Virus record (IMG/VR): IMGVR_UViG_3300047560_001606
Span: 1 to 46,281 of that record
From: a virus
Reading direction: 5' to 3' (one strand)
Length of the DNA stretch: 46,281 nt
Shown here: positions 16,129-31,100 of the stretch, one piece after another
Layout of the letters: each line of letters starts with the position of its first letter
How positions within the stretch are numbered: the stretch's first letter is position 1
Notes under the pieces: model-generated
Told to the model about the DNA's origin: nothing
What the model saw: the letters and a program-made list of their open reading frames with translations, nothing else
The model's database searches: none
Program-made: the position numbers and the translations under genes

Positions 16129-19100
16129 ATGGTCAACCAAGTCAGAACACTCGATTTTCTCCCAGAAATATTCAAAACAGAAACTAACGACCAGTTTCTG
16201 TCATCGACTCTGGATGTTCTAACCAAGCAGCCGAACATGACCCGTGTTCAGGGCTACATTGGTAATAAGTACGGCTACGCAATCAATGCTGGTGACAATT
16301 ACATCACTGAGCCTACCGCTACCAGAAGTAATTATCAACTAGACCCCGCCGTAGTATTTCTAAAAGAAGATACACAGAGCGCTACTGACTTTATTGACTA
16401 CCCAAGCATCATTGCCGCATTATCAAATGCCGGCGCAGTCACTGACAATCACAACAAACTTTTCAGTAACAAGTTCTACAGTTGGGACAGTTTTGCTGAC
16501 ATCGACAAACTAGTAAACTACGCTCAATATTACTGGCTACCTTTAGGTCCCGACGCAATTCAGATCAGTCAAGAAATCACAATCGATGACATCCTAGATA
16601 AGACTAGTTACACAGCACCTAACGGTTTAGAGTTCGTAAACGGACTCAAAGTTAACTTTGGTGGTATTGTGCATCCAGAAAACTACAAAGGCGTGGATTA
16701 CTATGTTGAGGGAGTAGGTACATCAATTACGCTAGTACCAGCAAATGAACTTCTATGTACAGAAGTTACCGGCGGTGGTATCTACACCCCATGGGATAAT
16801 GACCCGTTCGATACGGTCGACTGGAGTATCTCCTTGTATGTACCTATTCAACCAGACTACATTGTAATGAGTCGCAGTAGTAGAGAACGCAACGCATGGT
16901 CTCGAGGCAACCGCTGGTTCCATCAGGGAGTACTTGATGCCCACATTAAGTACAATGGTGTAGTAACAAACAATCAGTACAACACACAAACTCGTGCCCA
17001 GCGCCCAATTGTTGAATTTCAGGGCAATATGTCTCTGTACAATAGTGGTACGTCATTTGCAGCAATCGTAGACTTTATTGATACTCGTACTAAAGACGCA
17101 TTATCATTAGTAGCGGGACAAGAACACTTTATCGTTAGTACAGATGTTAACAGAACAAGTAATCGCGTATCAACAGACGGTATTGTGGTAAATGATACTA
17201 CAAATTTAGTCGAGGGAATGAAAGTTACATTCTCGGCAATCACCGGAACATTACCATCACCACTATCATCTGCCACCACATACGAAATTCGTTCGATTGA
17301 TAATGTACTATCGGCAATCACTATTAGTTCACCAAGTACAACAGTTAATGGTTCAGTAATTACTCCTAATGTTATTGTAGTCACACCTGGTGCCTATGAT
17401 ATGAAAGTATCAGGCATATCAGAAATTGGTCTACTGAACGACACTACTGTTGTATTCGCTAACGACGATGATGTTAATGTTCGTAAGACAGTGTACAAGG
17501 TAACATCAGTTGAAGCTGGCGCTGGTCAAAAGAAAATCATCGCACTTACACCACTGCCTAATGTTACTGTGGAAACAGAAGGTCAACTGTACATTGCTGC
17601 TGGACCAGGCGACTACTTAGGACAAGCATGGCGCTTCTCTACTGAAGTTGACGGTATCATTCGTCCCGCGGGCGAACAAGGCTGGATTCAAAGTCAAAAG
17701 AAAATCGCAATCAATCAAAGCCCAATGTTCGATATGTTCGACAGTAACGATGTCAGTTTCTCTGACAAGTCGTTCTACATGAACTCAACATTTAAAGGCA
17801 CAAAATTATTCGGCTACACTATCGGCACAGGCACAAACGACTCAATCTTGGGATTTGCTACTACTTACAGTAGCCCAGCGAACACTGGCGACTTCTTATT
17901 CACCGTTCATATGAACAGTGACCAGTTTACATACACTAACGCTTCAACTGGCGCTACAATCACTAAGATGATTAGTGATGGTTACGCACATCATCGCCTA
18001 ACAACTACATCGACCGTAAAGCGTACTGGTTGGGTAGAAGCAGTTGCACCTAGCGTACAGTATCAAGTGTTTATCTTTGATGTGACTGATCTTAATAAAG
18101 ATGGTCTACTATGCGATGTAGCAATGAGCTCAGAAGCACAAACTGTATGGTCACCAGTAAAAATTTACAAGAACGGCGAGTTTGTTGACAGCTCATACTA
18201 CACAACAACAGTAGATACAGTAGCTGGCACTACATTAATTAAATTCAAAACTACACTAACTGTCGGCGATAATGTATCAGTTCAACTAATCAGTGAACAA
18301 GTAAGTAAAACGGCGTATTATCAAATCCCAAGCAACTTACAGAGTAACCCGTTCAACACTCAAATCAGTAGTATTGCTGCTGGTGATTTGAAGAACTACT
18401 ACGCTAGTATCTTTGGTAACGCACCTCGTGCTGCCGGTCTAGTATTCGGTCAGAATAATTTAGGCAACTTAGGTGATCTAGCAAAATACGGCAACACAAT
18501 CATTCAGAACAGTGCTAGTTTATTACTGCCTGGCGTATTCTTGCGCAAATCTGACTACGATCTACAAACTGCTCTACAGTTCAATGCTGATGAGTACATG
18601 GACTACAAGCATACCGTCATTCAACTAGCTTCGTCGGGTGACTACTCTGTGTATCAAACACCGGCGTCAATTTTAGATGACATCATCTACCAAATTTCTA
18701 GTTCAAAGAGCGAATCGGACTCATTCTACTGGAGTGATATGATTCCTTCTGGTAGTCCATTCAAAGTAAACACATACAACTTTGGCGCTACTGTATCATT
18801 TGCTACATTCTCAACTAGCAGAGTGTATGATTTTGCTAGCGCTAATTACCATAGTTTAGTAGTGTATCAGACTGAAACTGTTGATAATAAAACCATCACA
18901 ACTCAACTTGTTCGTGACATTGATTACTTTGTCAGCACTACTGAACCTAGTGTTACTATCAAACGAACATTAACTACTGGTAGTACTATCACGGTAAAAG
19001 AGTACAATCAAACTTGGGGTAGTTACATTCCTAACACTCCGACAAAATTGGGCTTGTTTGCGGCAACAGTACCAACGGTTGTGCTTGATACGACATACAC

Positions 19101-22100
19101 TCAACCAACATACTTTATCGTAGGACACGATGGCAGTTACACCCGTCTCTATGGTACATATGAGAATAATCAACTACAAGATTTCAGAGACATCGTACTT
19201 TTAGAATTCGAAACAAGAATTTACAATAACTTAAAAATTACTGATGCTTCACCAGTCAGCTACACTGATTTGATGCCCGGGCAATGGCGCAAAACAGGCT
19301 ACACTTGGGAAGACATTCTGCCAGCATACACTAAAAACTTTCTAGGTTGGGTTGGCAAGAACAAATTAGGCGACTACCGCAAGCAAGTGTTCTCGTCAAA
19401 CAACAAATTTACATTCAACTACAATAAGACTACTAACAAGTTGTCAAGCACACAGAAAAATCCTGTTCTATTGAAACAGGGTAACTGGCGTGGTATCTAC
19501 CGATGGTTCTATGATACTTGTAATCCTGCGGCTGCGCCATGGGAGATGCTAGGAATCACTAGTAAGCCTCAATGGTGGGATTCTCGTTACGGTGCGGCTC
19601 CGTACACAAGTGGCAACGCTCTAATGTGGCAAGACATTGCTGATGGTAGAGTATGGAACAATGGCTCACCATACATCGACAATGCTCGTATTCGCCCGGA
19701 ACTTCTATCGGTTCTACCAGTTGATATCAACGGTGACTTAGTTGACCCGCTAGAACGAATAGTTGATAACTATGACAGTTTAACATTTGAGAGAGGCTGG
19801 GTAGCAGGAGACAGTGGCCCAACGGAAACAGCATACTTGCGTAGTAGCACTTGGCCATTCGATCTGATGAAATTATTAAGCGCATTCAAGCCGGCCTCAT
19901 TTTACAATCTATTAGTTGATAGAGACTTGTACAAGTACAGTACTGAATTAGGTCAACACTTATTCAATGGTCGCTATCACTTAGACCCGACACAACTGAC
20001 AATTTATGGCAGTGGCACTGCTAAGCACTCTTACATCAACTGGGTAGTAGATTACATCAATCAAACTGGCACTGATGGCCAAGCTTCAGTAGCAACTACG
20101 CTAAAGAATATTGATGTTCGTTTAACATACAGACTTGCTGGTTTCAGTGACAAGCAATACTTACGCTTCTTAACAGAAAACACTGCTCCTAGTGCTACTT
20201 CAAATAGTCTACTAATCCCAGACGACAGTTATTCTGTTTTACTCTACGATAATGTGCCTAGTGATCAAGTAACATACAGTAGCGTAATCATTCAAAAAAC
20301 AGAACGCGGTTACACAGTATGGGGTAATAGTCTAACTAAACCGTACTTTAGTACAGTCGCGCCAAAAACTGGCCCATATCAAAAACTTACATTCGGTACT
20401 ACAACAGTTCAACTATCAACAGTGTATGAAGCTGGCTCTAATGTATCAATCGCGTACGGTACAGAATTCTACACAGTTCAAGGCACTAGTGAGTTCTTAC
20501 GCAACTATGGTCGTTGGTTAACCGAGCGCGGCATCATGTTTGAAAACATGATTGACGATTCTCAAGTTAACTGGGACTCAATGATTGGCGAGTTCATTAG
20601 CTGGGCACAGCAGAGTTGGGAAGTAGGCAGCATCATCAGTCTAAACCCCAATGCGAAAGAGTTCAAAGTTTACAAAGCTGGCCTAATAGTACAGCCATTA
20701 ACACTACACAAAGAAAACTTCATTCTCAATCAAAACTTGATTACACTCAAGAGTCAGAATATGGCAGTGTTGAGAAAAAATGAAGAGTTTACTGTTCGTG
20801 TTCTAAGTGACGGTGATACCGTTGCTTACACAAACTTGAACTTGAGTACAGTCGAACATGCTATCGTGTTTGATAACAAGACTGTATTTGGTGATACAAT
20901 TTACAACACCGACAGCGGACTAAGACAAACTCGTCTTATCATGCAAGGCAAGAAGACTGCTGACTGGAGCGGTTATGTAAACGCCGACGGATTTATTCTT
21001 AATCAAGCAGATATCAAAGAGTGGAACAACTCAACCAAGTATCCTAAGGGACAAATTGTCTTGTACAAGAACAAGTACTGGTTTGCTAAAGAACTTATTC
21101 AGCCTACTGATACATTCGATTACACACTATGGACAGAAAGTAGTTACGACAACATCAAGCAAGGTCTACTGCCTAACCCTAGTACGATTGCTTATGAAAG
21201 CAGTCAACTCTACGATATTCAGCAAGCAAACTTAGAGCAAGACGAAGACTTGCTAGCATTCGGCTTGATCGGCTTCCGTCCTCGTGAGTACATGTCTCTT
21301 GCTGCCTTAACAGATGTAACACAAGTAAACATCTACAAGAACATGATTAGTAGTAAGGGTACTAACAAGTCAGCACTAGCGTTCAAGGGCGCTACGCCAC
21401 TACAGGGTGACTTAGACTATGATGTCCGTGAAAACTGGGCTATCAAAAACAGCACATTTGGTAGTGTACTCAACAGTAACTTCGTTGAAGTACAACTGTA
21501 TCAGAATCTATTGACTGGCAACCCAGCAATCATCGGCTTCGGTGATGCTATGTCTAGTACTACTGACTTCTCTACGGTTGCGTTCAATTCTGGCGTACAG
21601 CAGAAAGTATCTATCGGTGATGCTCTATTAAAAGGCAAGAAAAAAGTAAAAGGCGACAAAGACTACATCTATCAAAACGATCTAATCAACTACGGTCGTA
21701 ATCCAGCAAATGCGAACTTCTTACCAACATACAGCTTAACTTATGTTGAAGAGCGTGGTCTACCAAGCGCCGGTTATGTAAACATCGACGATGTTGATTA
21801 CTATGCTTACAATCTAACCGATCTCAATACTACTGCTACAAATATCTCTGAACTGTATCGTGGTGATGTAGTATGGGTAGCAAACTACAACTCTAAGTGG
21901 GATGTGTTTACTCCAGTAAGTATCGGCACAACTCTAAGCACTGTTCGCAATAACTTAGACAACACGGTCACTCTAATATTCGCTCAACCACACGGTCTAC
22001 TCGAAGATGATCCGTTTGTAATAGTTGACTTTGATGACCGCGTGAATGGTTACTACACAGTGAAGTCAGTATCAAATCTTACATCTCTGGTCATTGATCT

Positions 22101-25100
22101 ATCACTAGCTAAGACAGTAGTAAAACTAACAGGCACTGGTATCACATTCAAGTTGTACAGCGTCAGAGTATCACAAGCAAGTGATCTAAGCGCATACTCG
22201 GAAGCAGTACCGTTCTCAGAATTCTCCACTCGTTTGAGTTGGATAGATGAAGACACCAATGGAAACTGGTCAGTACTAGGCGCAGCGCCAGTGTATGAGA
22301 AGCAAAAAGGCACATTCGATGTAGATGAGAATGGCACTGATGTAAATCCCGGCATCGCCGGTTACGGCAAGTCAGTAGCATACACTAGTGCTATTGGTGA
22401 ACTAGTAGTTGCTAATGCTGGATTGTACAGAAATGGCGCTCTATTGGAGCCTATCTCTGGCTTAACTGCGGTCGTAGCATCTGGGACAACCGCCATTTGC
22501 AGTACTCCGTCTACACTCTATGTATTAGACTTCTCAACTACAATACACACAAAAATACCAATCGATGGAATTAATACTAACACTGGCGTAATGACGCTTA
22601 GTAAAGACACTAACTGGTTGTATGTTGCTACCGGCACTGTACTAACTACATACTTCAAAGTAGGAACTACCTACACGAAAGTAGCATCTACAACAGTAGA
22701 CAGTGAAATCACAAGTCTAGCAACTGCCAAAGATGGCAGTAAAGTAATCGTAGGCGCCGGTAATCAATCACTAGATGTGAACGGCGAGACATACTCGGAA
22801 GCCGGTGTAGTGTATGTGTATGACAGAGCAAGTCGTTCTTACTTACAAAATGTAACAGACTTAACTAAGAAAGAATTTCCAGTACCCGCATCACGTGATC
22901 TAGTAAAAGCACAAGTCTATGTTAATGCCTCATTGAAGGAAGAGGGTGCTGGCGACACAATGTACAAGATTGCCGGCAAGAAAATTATTTTCAATACGGC
23001 GCCACCTGTTGGTACAACAGTGTACATTAACTATGGCGAACTAACATTACAGCAGACAATCACTAGTGAAAAGAAACATATCGGTGCTAACTTCGGTCGC
23101 TCTGTTGCAACAAACAGATACGGCGCAGAAGTAATCATTGGCGCACCGTATGAACTAGCGACAGTCAACGAAGTAAAGAACGTTGAAGGTGCGGTCTACC
23201 GCTTCACTAACTCAGGTCAGCGCTACGGTACAGTTACTGCGACTGTAACTGATGCAGCGGTAGGTATTCTGTACATTGACGGCTTTGAAGTTCCATACAA
23301 TACAGAAGATACAACTAATGACGCGGCAATTGTTGCTCTAAGATACACTGTATCTAAACGCAATCGTGTAGCATATCAGATTAACTTGATTGAACCAACA
23401 AACGTAATTGCTACATATGGCGACACGCCCGTAATCAGCTTATATAATAAGACTGGCACGGCAGCGGTGCCTAACGATCAGATCGATATTGTTGGCGGTG
23501 ACTGTATCGTGGGTAGCACTACTCAATCAGGAGCAAAATCACTTGAGAATATCGGCATCATGCCATACACTAGAACTCAAGTACTCAACGACAAGAACTT
23601 AGACACAAATAGTCAGTTCGGCTGGACAGTAGCAGTTAATCAAGATGACAGTGATAGAGACAGTATCATCGTCAGCGCTCGTTCAGTAGATACATTCAGT
23701 GAAACCACATTCGATTTCACTAACGATTTAAACGCGATGAATGATTGTATCTTCGATAACGGGGCTACAACATTCATAGACAAGTTCCCATTCACGGGCG
23801 GCGTGTATCAATATGATTATCTGCCATCGACGACTGAATCAATCGATGCACCAGGTAAATACACATTTGGTCAGTACTGTATCATTCCGACAACCGATGC
23901 GGAGCGTAATAAACAAGCAGCCGCACCGCACTATGGCGCAGCCTTATCATTTACTGACGGCGTAATCACTATTGGTAGCCCAGACTGGTACAAAAACGGA
24001 ACTGGTCGTGTCACCACCTTCAAAATCAACAGCAAGTCAACTAAGACAAGTAGTTGGTACATTGATAAGCAACCTCTAACACAAGTTGATGTTGCTCGTC
24101 TAAGCACAATTTCTATCTACGACACTGAAACTAATAAGACATTAGACAGATTAGATTACATTGACCCTGCGCAGGGCAAGATGCTATCAGCAGTAGAAAC
24201 AAACATCGACGTTATTAGTCTCGTTGACCCAGCCGTTTACACATCAGGTCAAATATGGGGCGCAAATAAAGTAGGCACAACATGGTTAGATACATCAAAC
24301 ATTCGCTTGATGAACTACAATCAACCAGATGTAGTGTACAACTCACGCTACTTTGGTAGAGCATTCCCTGGCAGTACTGCCGATATCTACACATGGATTA
24401 GCAGTTCTGTTCTACCCGTTGATTACAGTGGCAGTGGTTACACTACAAACTTTAACGACTACACTAGTGCGACTATCATCGATAAGTCAAGTAACACACT
24501 AGCAACAGAATATTATTTCTGGGTCAAAGGCTACGAAGAAGTGCCACAAGGCAAAACTCTAAGTCCAACAGTACTAAGTCAGTACATCTTAAACCCAGCT
24601 AACAGTGGCGTGCCATTCTTGGCGGCAATCACTACAAATGTGGTGGCACTGTACAACGCACAAGACAGTATTCAAAGTCACGCAAGTGCGCTACATTTAG
24701 GCTACAGTGTTGGTAATAATAGTGATCGTGGACATCAAGACTGGTCATTGATTCAAGACGGCAACGATGAGTCATTCTTGTCTGGTATGCCACTAACTAT
24801 CGATGGTGCACCATCTGGTATGTACTTGAAATATGTAACTAGCTTCATGGGTATGGAACTCAATGGACTAGCAGTGCCTGATATGGAACTACCAAAACTA
24901 GTTCGCTACGGTACATCATTCCGTCCTCGTCAAAGTATGTTCGTTGACCGTGAACTAGCATTGAAGAACTATGTTCAGTATGCTAATAGCATCATGTCCA
25001 AATACACTATTACTGAAACTCGCGGTCTGTACTTGTTGAATCAAAGTTCATACATCACGGGTTCAGTAGTTGCCGAGTCAAGCACTAATATCTACATTAC

Positions 25101-28100
25101 TACAGAAGCAGGTAAGACTGTTACTGGGTTGTACATCGGTCAACCAGTAGTGTTCAAGGGCAACGCATACGGCGGTCTAGAAGCAAACAAGACCTACTAC
25201 ATTGTATCAACAGATACAGACAAGTATGGTCAGTACATTCGTGTAAGTGTTACACTAGGTGGCGCAGTAATATCTCTAACAGAATACACGGGCTCGATGA
25301 GTGTAAAACTATTTGATACTACTGATTACTGGAGTTATGCTGACTGGTGGGCCACTGGCTACAGCGCAAGTACAAAAGTCACGCTAGAAGTACAAACATA
25401 CACTGACTTACTAACTATTGGTCAAGGTGAGCTAGTAGCCGGTGACTTCGGTAATGTAACACTCAGTGATGGGCTAGTTGCTCGTGTAGTCAAAAACGGT
25501 CAGGGCGTAAATGAATACTATGTTTATTCATCGACCACATCTAGTTGGACAAGAATTGGGCTACAGAAAGGCACTATCTCAATCGATACTGCCGTTTACA
25601 CAACTGTTGCTCCTATTCCATCTATGGAAATTTACTACATCATTCGTTGGATCGCAGAACAACTGTATGTAAATGAACTATTAATTGAGAACAACCAAAG
25701 TCTAATAATGATGTTCAACTTGATTCAAAGTGAAGGACAACAGCAACAGAACTATCTACCATGGTTGAATAAAACTAGTTTGATCGATGTCAAGCATACT
25801 ATTCGTCAACTATTACCATACAAACAGTACAAGCGAGATACTCGCGAGCTAGTTGAAGGCTACTTGAAAGAAGTAAAACCTTATCATGTCTACATCAAAG
25901 ACTTCTCATTCACATATGATGGCACAGAATACTACAACGGTAGCTTTACTGACTTCGATTTACCAGCTCAGTATGACACTACTACAGGTAAGTTCCTGAG
26001 TCCGCAATTAGCATACACTAGCACTGCTAGTGCCGATCAGTACTCTCCTACTAATACTATCTGGACAGACGCTGCCTATAGCAGCTGGTTTAAAAACTAT
26101 GGTCTAACAATCAGTAACTCACAGGTAAGTGCTATCTTAGTTACTGGTCTAACAGACGACCTAAGTAATACTGGTACATCAATCGTTGTTAACGAGTCAT
26201 CTGTTCTACCAGTAAATGGCATCATCAAAATAGGCAATGAAACAATCAAGTACACTATCTTAGATCGTTCAACAAACACTATCAGTGGTCTTACTCGTGG
26301 CCTAAACTTCCAACAACCAACCGATTATGCGGCCGGTACTAGTGTGTATCTACTTCCAGAAGCAGTGATGGTAATGGACAGTGGACGTGGCTACACCAGT
26401 TTACCAGCAATTACTGCTCACTATGATACTACCGAGTATCCTTACGCACCTCGAGAACAAGCAACTTTTGTTGCGGGACTAACTGAAACCAAACTATCAT
26501 CAGTTACTTTAACTAATTCTGGCAGCGGCTATCCAGTGCTACCAGAAATCAGAGTTGCTAGTAGTAGCATCACTGGTACTATTACATCTAGTCAAGTAGA
26601 TATTGTACTACATCAAATTTATCTAGCAGGGCATCAGTTTGTTACAGGAGACTGCGTAATAGTATCTAACATAGAAGATGATTCTAAAACAGTTGGTCTA
26701 AAGAACAATCGTTACTACTATGTGAACTCCGTAGACGAAGATCACATTGCTCTTTACAATTCATACCGAGACGCTCTAGTTGGTTACACCACAGTAGAAA
26801 AATCTCTTGCTTATGAAAGTATTAGTGTAACAAAAACTATTACGATATCTCAATCATTTGAGGTCGATGCTCTACCATTCAGAACTGGTGATCGCATCAA
26901 ATTGATCCTAGCAAGCGCTCCATCTACGCCACTCTACTATTATGTAGAGAACTTAGGAGTAACACCAGCAAGTGTGGTATCAGGTAAGCCATTAATCGCT
27001 CTCTACTCGACCTACTCTAAAGCTATGACTGGATTAACGAGTGACAGAGTATCCGTATCAGGCGTAGGTAGCATATCGAATTTACCGGACGTTGACGCTG
27101 ACAGAGTAGCATTCACTTCAACTGATAAAGTTGATGGTGTGGTTGCTGTTACTGCTCGTGTCAAACTATTTACAGACAATCTACCAACTCGTGAAATGCG
27201 AATCGGTATGAAGTTTGATCGTGTGTCATACTTGAGTTACGCTAAAGATTGGAATCAAGAAACATCACTATTCGGCGACAGTGGTTGGGATACCGCTGCC
27301 TGGGGTAAAGGTATCTATTACTCTAAGAATCAACTAGCAGTGTACAATGGCACACTCTACCGCGCGAATAGAAATTTAAATACTACGGCTCTAGCAGACA
27401 CATTCAATCTAGCATACTGGGATGAAGTAGATAGTAGTGACTTATCACTAACTGCAGCAGACAGAATTGCTGGCTTCTACAAGCCCAACGCAAATATGCC
27501 AGGATTCACTATGGACGATATGAGTCAGTTGATGACTGGTGTTACTAGTCCATGGCCTACAGTGAAAGACCCAGCATTTGCTGATACTAAGACATATGCT
27601 TTTGTGTCTGGTCAAGTAGATTTATCTAATCACACTGTACAACTTCGTGACACTAAACCAGAAGTAGTTACATATGTAGAACTAATTGATAGTACTAGTA
27701 ATAATATTATCAACCTTACTGCTCTACCAGCCGTAACTGACACATCTAATGTTGGCATGACATTGAAATCAGTAGATAATGTTCGTATCGGCGACAGAAT
27801 AAAGTTTGACGGCTCATTGATTGGTAACATTCTAAACAGTGACGGCACTGATTCTAAAGCCACAGTGAAAGACAAGAGTTATGTTATCAAGTCAATAAAT
27901 GCCGCTAGAGACATTATCAGTATCAGTAATACTATGATTAATGGCACTATCGGTAACGCAGTAACATTTACTGATGCCTCCGGATACATGACAGTTCTGC
28001 CTGTAGAATATTCTACTAGTAATCTCTATGCTAACGGCAACATTACTCTTAACACAACATCATTTGTTGAGAATAACTCCACTGTTCGCTTTAGTAATAC

Positions 28101-31100
28101 AAGTGTCACGATTAATGCTACCAGAACATATTCTTCTACAAACTCAGCCACGCCTAATCAAATCTTAGTTGACACTACTAAGAATATTGCTACAGGCATG
28201 ACAATCACATTCAGTGGAACATCATTTGGTAATATCAGTAACAGTACCACATACTTTGTAAAACAGGTTATCGATACTAATCATATCACTGTGTCGGAAA
28301 CTCTACTAGGAGAAGCTCACACACTAACTGCGAATACAGGAGCACTGACTGCTAAAGTAATAGGAACTTTTGGTAAGTACAATGTACAAGTAGCTTCGAA
28401 TACCTACTCATCAAATAACTTCATTAGTGTTGGTTCAACTGATGGACTGTATGCTGGTATGCCAGTATCATTCACTGGTACAATGAACGGCGGATTGAGC
28501 AATATTAGTACCGTTGGAAATAATTACTATTCTGTAAACTCTGTAAGTACCTCTACATTATTTGATATCAAATACACAAGTAATAACGCAGTAGTCACAT
28601 TAGCAAATGGCAATAAAAAGATGCTTGCTACATTTATCGCAGATGGTATCATTAACGACAGTGATTACTATGTAACATCAGTAAATGCTAATAACAATGT
28701 AACATTGAGTTCTACTGTTGGCGGCGGCACAGTAAAATTACTAAGCGCTACTGGCGTCATGAGTGCTGATATTAGTTCGTTCTATCTAACTAGCATTACT
28801 GATACAAAAGAACTTATCGTAAACTCATCAGATGCCGTTAACTCGTTAGCTATCGGCGACTCAATTTACTTTACCGGTACATCGGTCGGCAATGTAGCAG
28901 TTGGTAACTCAACCACAAATCTTTACACAGTCAAATCATTGAATCCTGCTACCAACAAGATCACCGTCGCAGAGATTGATAATTTATCACAGGCAAATGG
29001 TGGACACATGACAATGTGGAGAGTGGCAACACCAGTGAAGACGGCATTTGCTACTAGCGACATGGTGAAGGTAGTCTACACTTATCCTACCAATAGAACT
29101 ACTGATTACTACTTTGTTCATAGCGTAGCTAATACACAGATAACTCTACATGATGATGCAACGGCGGCCGTTGACGGTAGTAACCCAGTGTATGTACCAG
29201 ATGGAGCAATCGGTACTGTAATCAAGCCACAAACAATCGTGGCACTAACTGATCCTATTGGTTACGACAGTGAGCTAAATCCTCGCGGGTTCAAGCCAGG
29301 CACTGCGCTAGAAATGACTTTTGAACAGTCAAGTAATCCTACTAACTTCGGTCTAGTGAATTACAAGACTTACTGGGTCGGTATCATTGACAGTGTACAT
29401 GCTGCAGTTTACGAAAGCAAAGATGATGCCGAGAACGACACTAACAGAATTCCTCTACTAAATCAAGTAGGTGGCCAATTCTTGTATGGTATTACTTATG
29501 ATAGTATTATCAAGAGTCCACGTGATAATAGTGATACTCAAGTTGATATTGTTGGTGCATCATTCACAAGTGGCTACTCACCAGAAGAAATGGTAGCGGG
29601 TATCGTTACAGACGGCATCAACTTCACCGTTACAACTCGTCCAGGCTCAACTTGGGAAGCTACTGGCGCCGTAACAGTAGTGAACTCTAGTAATCTTACT
29701 GCCAATAAAAAGTACAAGATTGTATCTTTAGGCACAACTGACTGGAACACAGTGACTGGAATTCCAGGCGTAAGTTACAAAGCAGGAGACGAGATCATTG
29801 CCAGAACTAGCGATAGTGGTACAGGCACTGTGACCGCCGTTGAATACGGACACACTGGCTTTAACATGGTCAGAATTAGTGCTGTTAATCCAAAAACTGT
29901 GTACTATCCAGACGGAACAAAGATTTACACTGATAGTACTAAGTCTACTCTAGTAAATGGCATTCAATTTAAAGACACCGTAGTGAATCCAGTGACAATT
30001 ATCGTTTACGGTAATGACAACTATGGCCAAACTAGACTAACACCTACTACAAAGTATTTGACGGGTGACTACACAGTAGACTGGATTAATCAAGTAGTTA
30101 CCTTTACTGCGGCTGGTTTAGCAAAAGGATATGTATCATATGATATCGTAGTGTACGAATTTGGTAACGGTAGCCACCTAGTTCGTAGTAGTAGCAAATA
30201 CTATCCATTGAAGAAAGTTCAGGATAACAAAGACAGTGCTACAAAGACATACCACAGTGAAATTCATTTAGATGTACCGTACAGTCAAGTAGAGTTACCA
30301 ACAAGCGATAACTTTGGTCTATCAACCATGGTATTTGCTGGAAGCACTACTTCAGATACTACTCCATTAACTTATCTAACTGATATCACTAATCCTGAAT
30401 ATGGTTCAACTGACCCATTAAATTTTGATTATGAAGATCACTACACTATCGAACCTCAGCGTCCGTATGACCCAGTGAATGATCCGTACAACCCAGCTAA
30501 GATCGTATTCTCTAAGTTGTACAGTAATGAAACTGACTATGTATCATTTGTATTAACCACTAATGTAATTGGTATGTTCGTGGTGTCTACTACTGATATG
30601 AACTCAACATACATCATTGATGGTGTAGAATGCGTAAAGTATGTAGCACCTCTAAATGTAACAACCTTTAATTCTCTTAAATTACTAGTATCACTAAACG
30701 ATAGTCAATTAACTCCTAAGTCAATAGAGTACACCAATAACTTTGTAACTATCATGATCGATGCTAGTAAGATAAGCGTCAATAATAATATCAAAGTAAG
30801 TTACGATAGTAACGGCGCTGGCGCACCTATGACGCAATGGATTAACGCCGCTCAAGCAACAGCGATCACCTTTATTGAGCCAGTTAACACTGTACTTAAA
30901 TCTGTCAGTGTTACAGGTACAGGAGGCGAACTATCATTTCAATCAACGACTGTAAACTACGGCACTGCTTGGGACAACACTAAGGAATACAAAGAAGGCG
31001 CAATCGTTCGTTACAGTGGAGCTAGATACTCTGCGGTGTCTAGTTCTATTGGTGATCCAAACTGGCATACCACAGTTGGCACTTGGGTACCTTCTGAATG

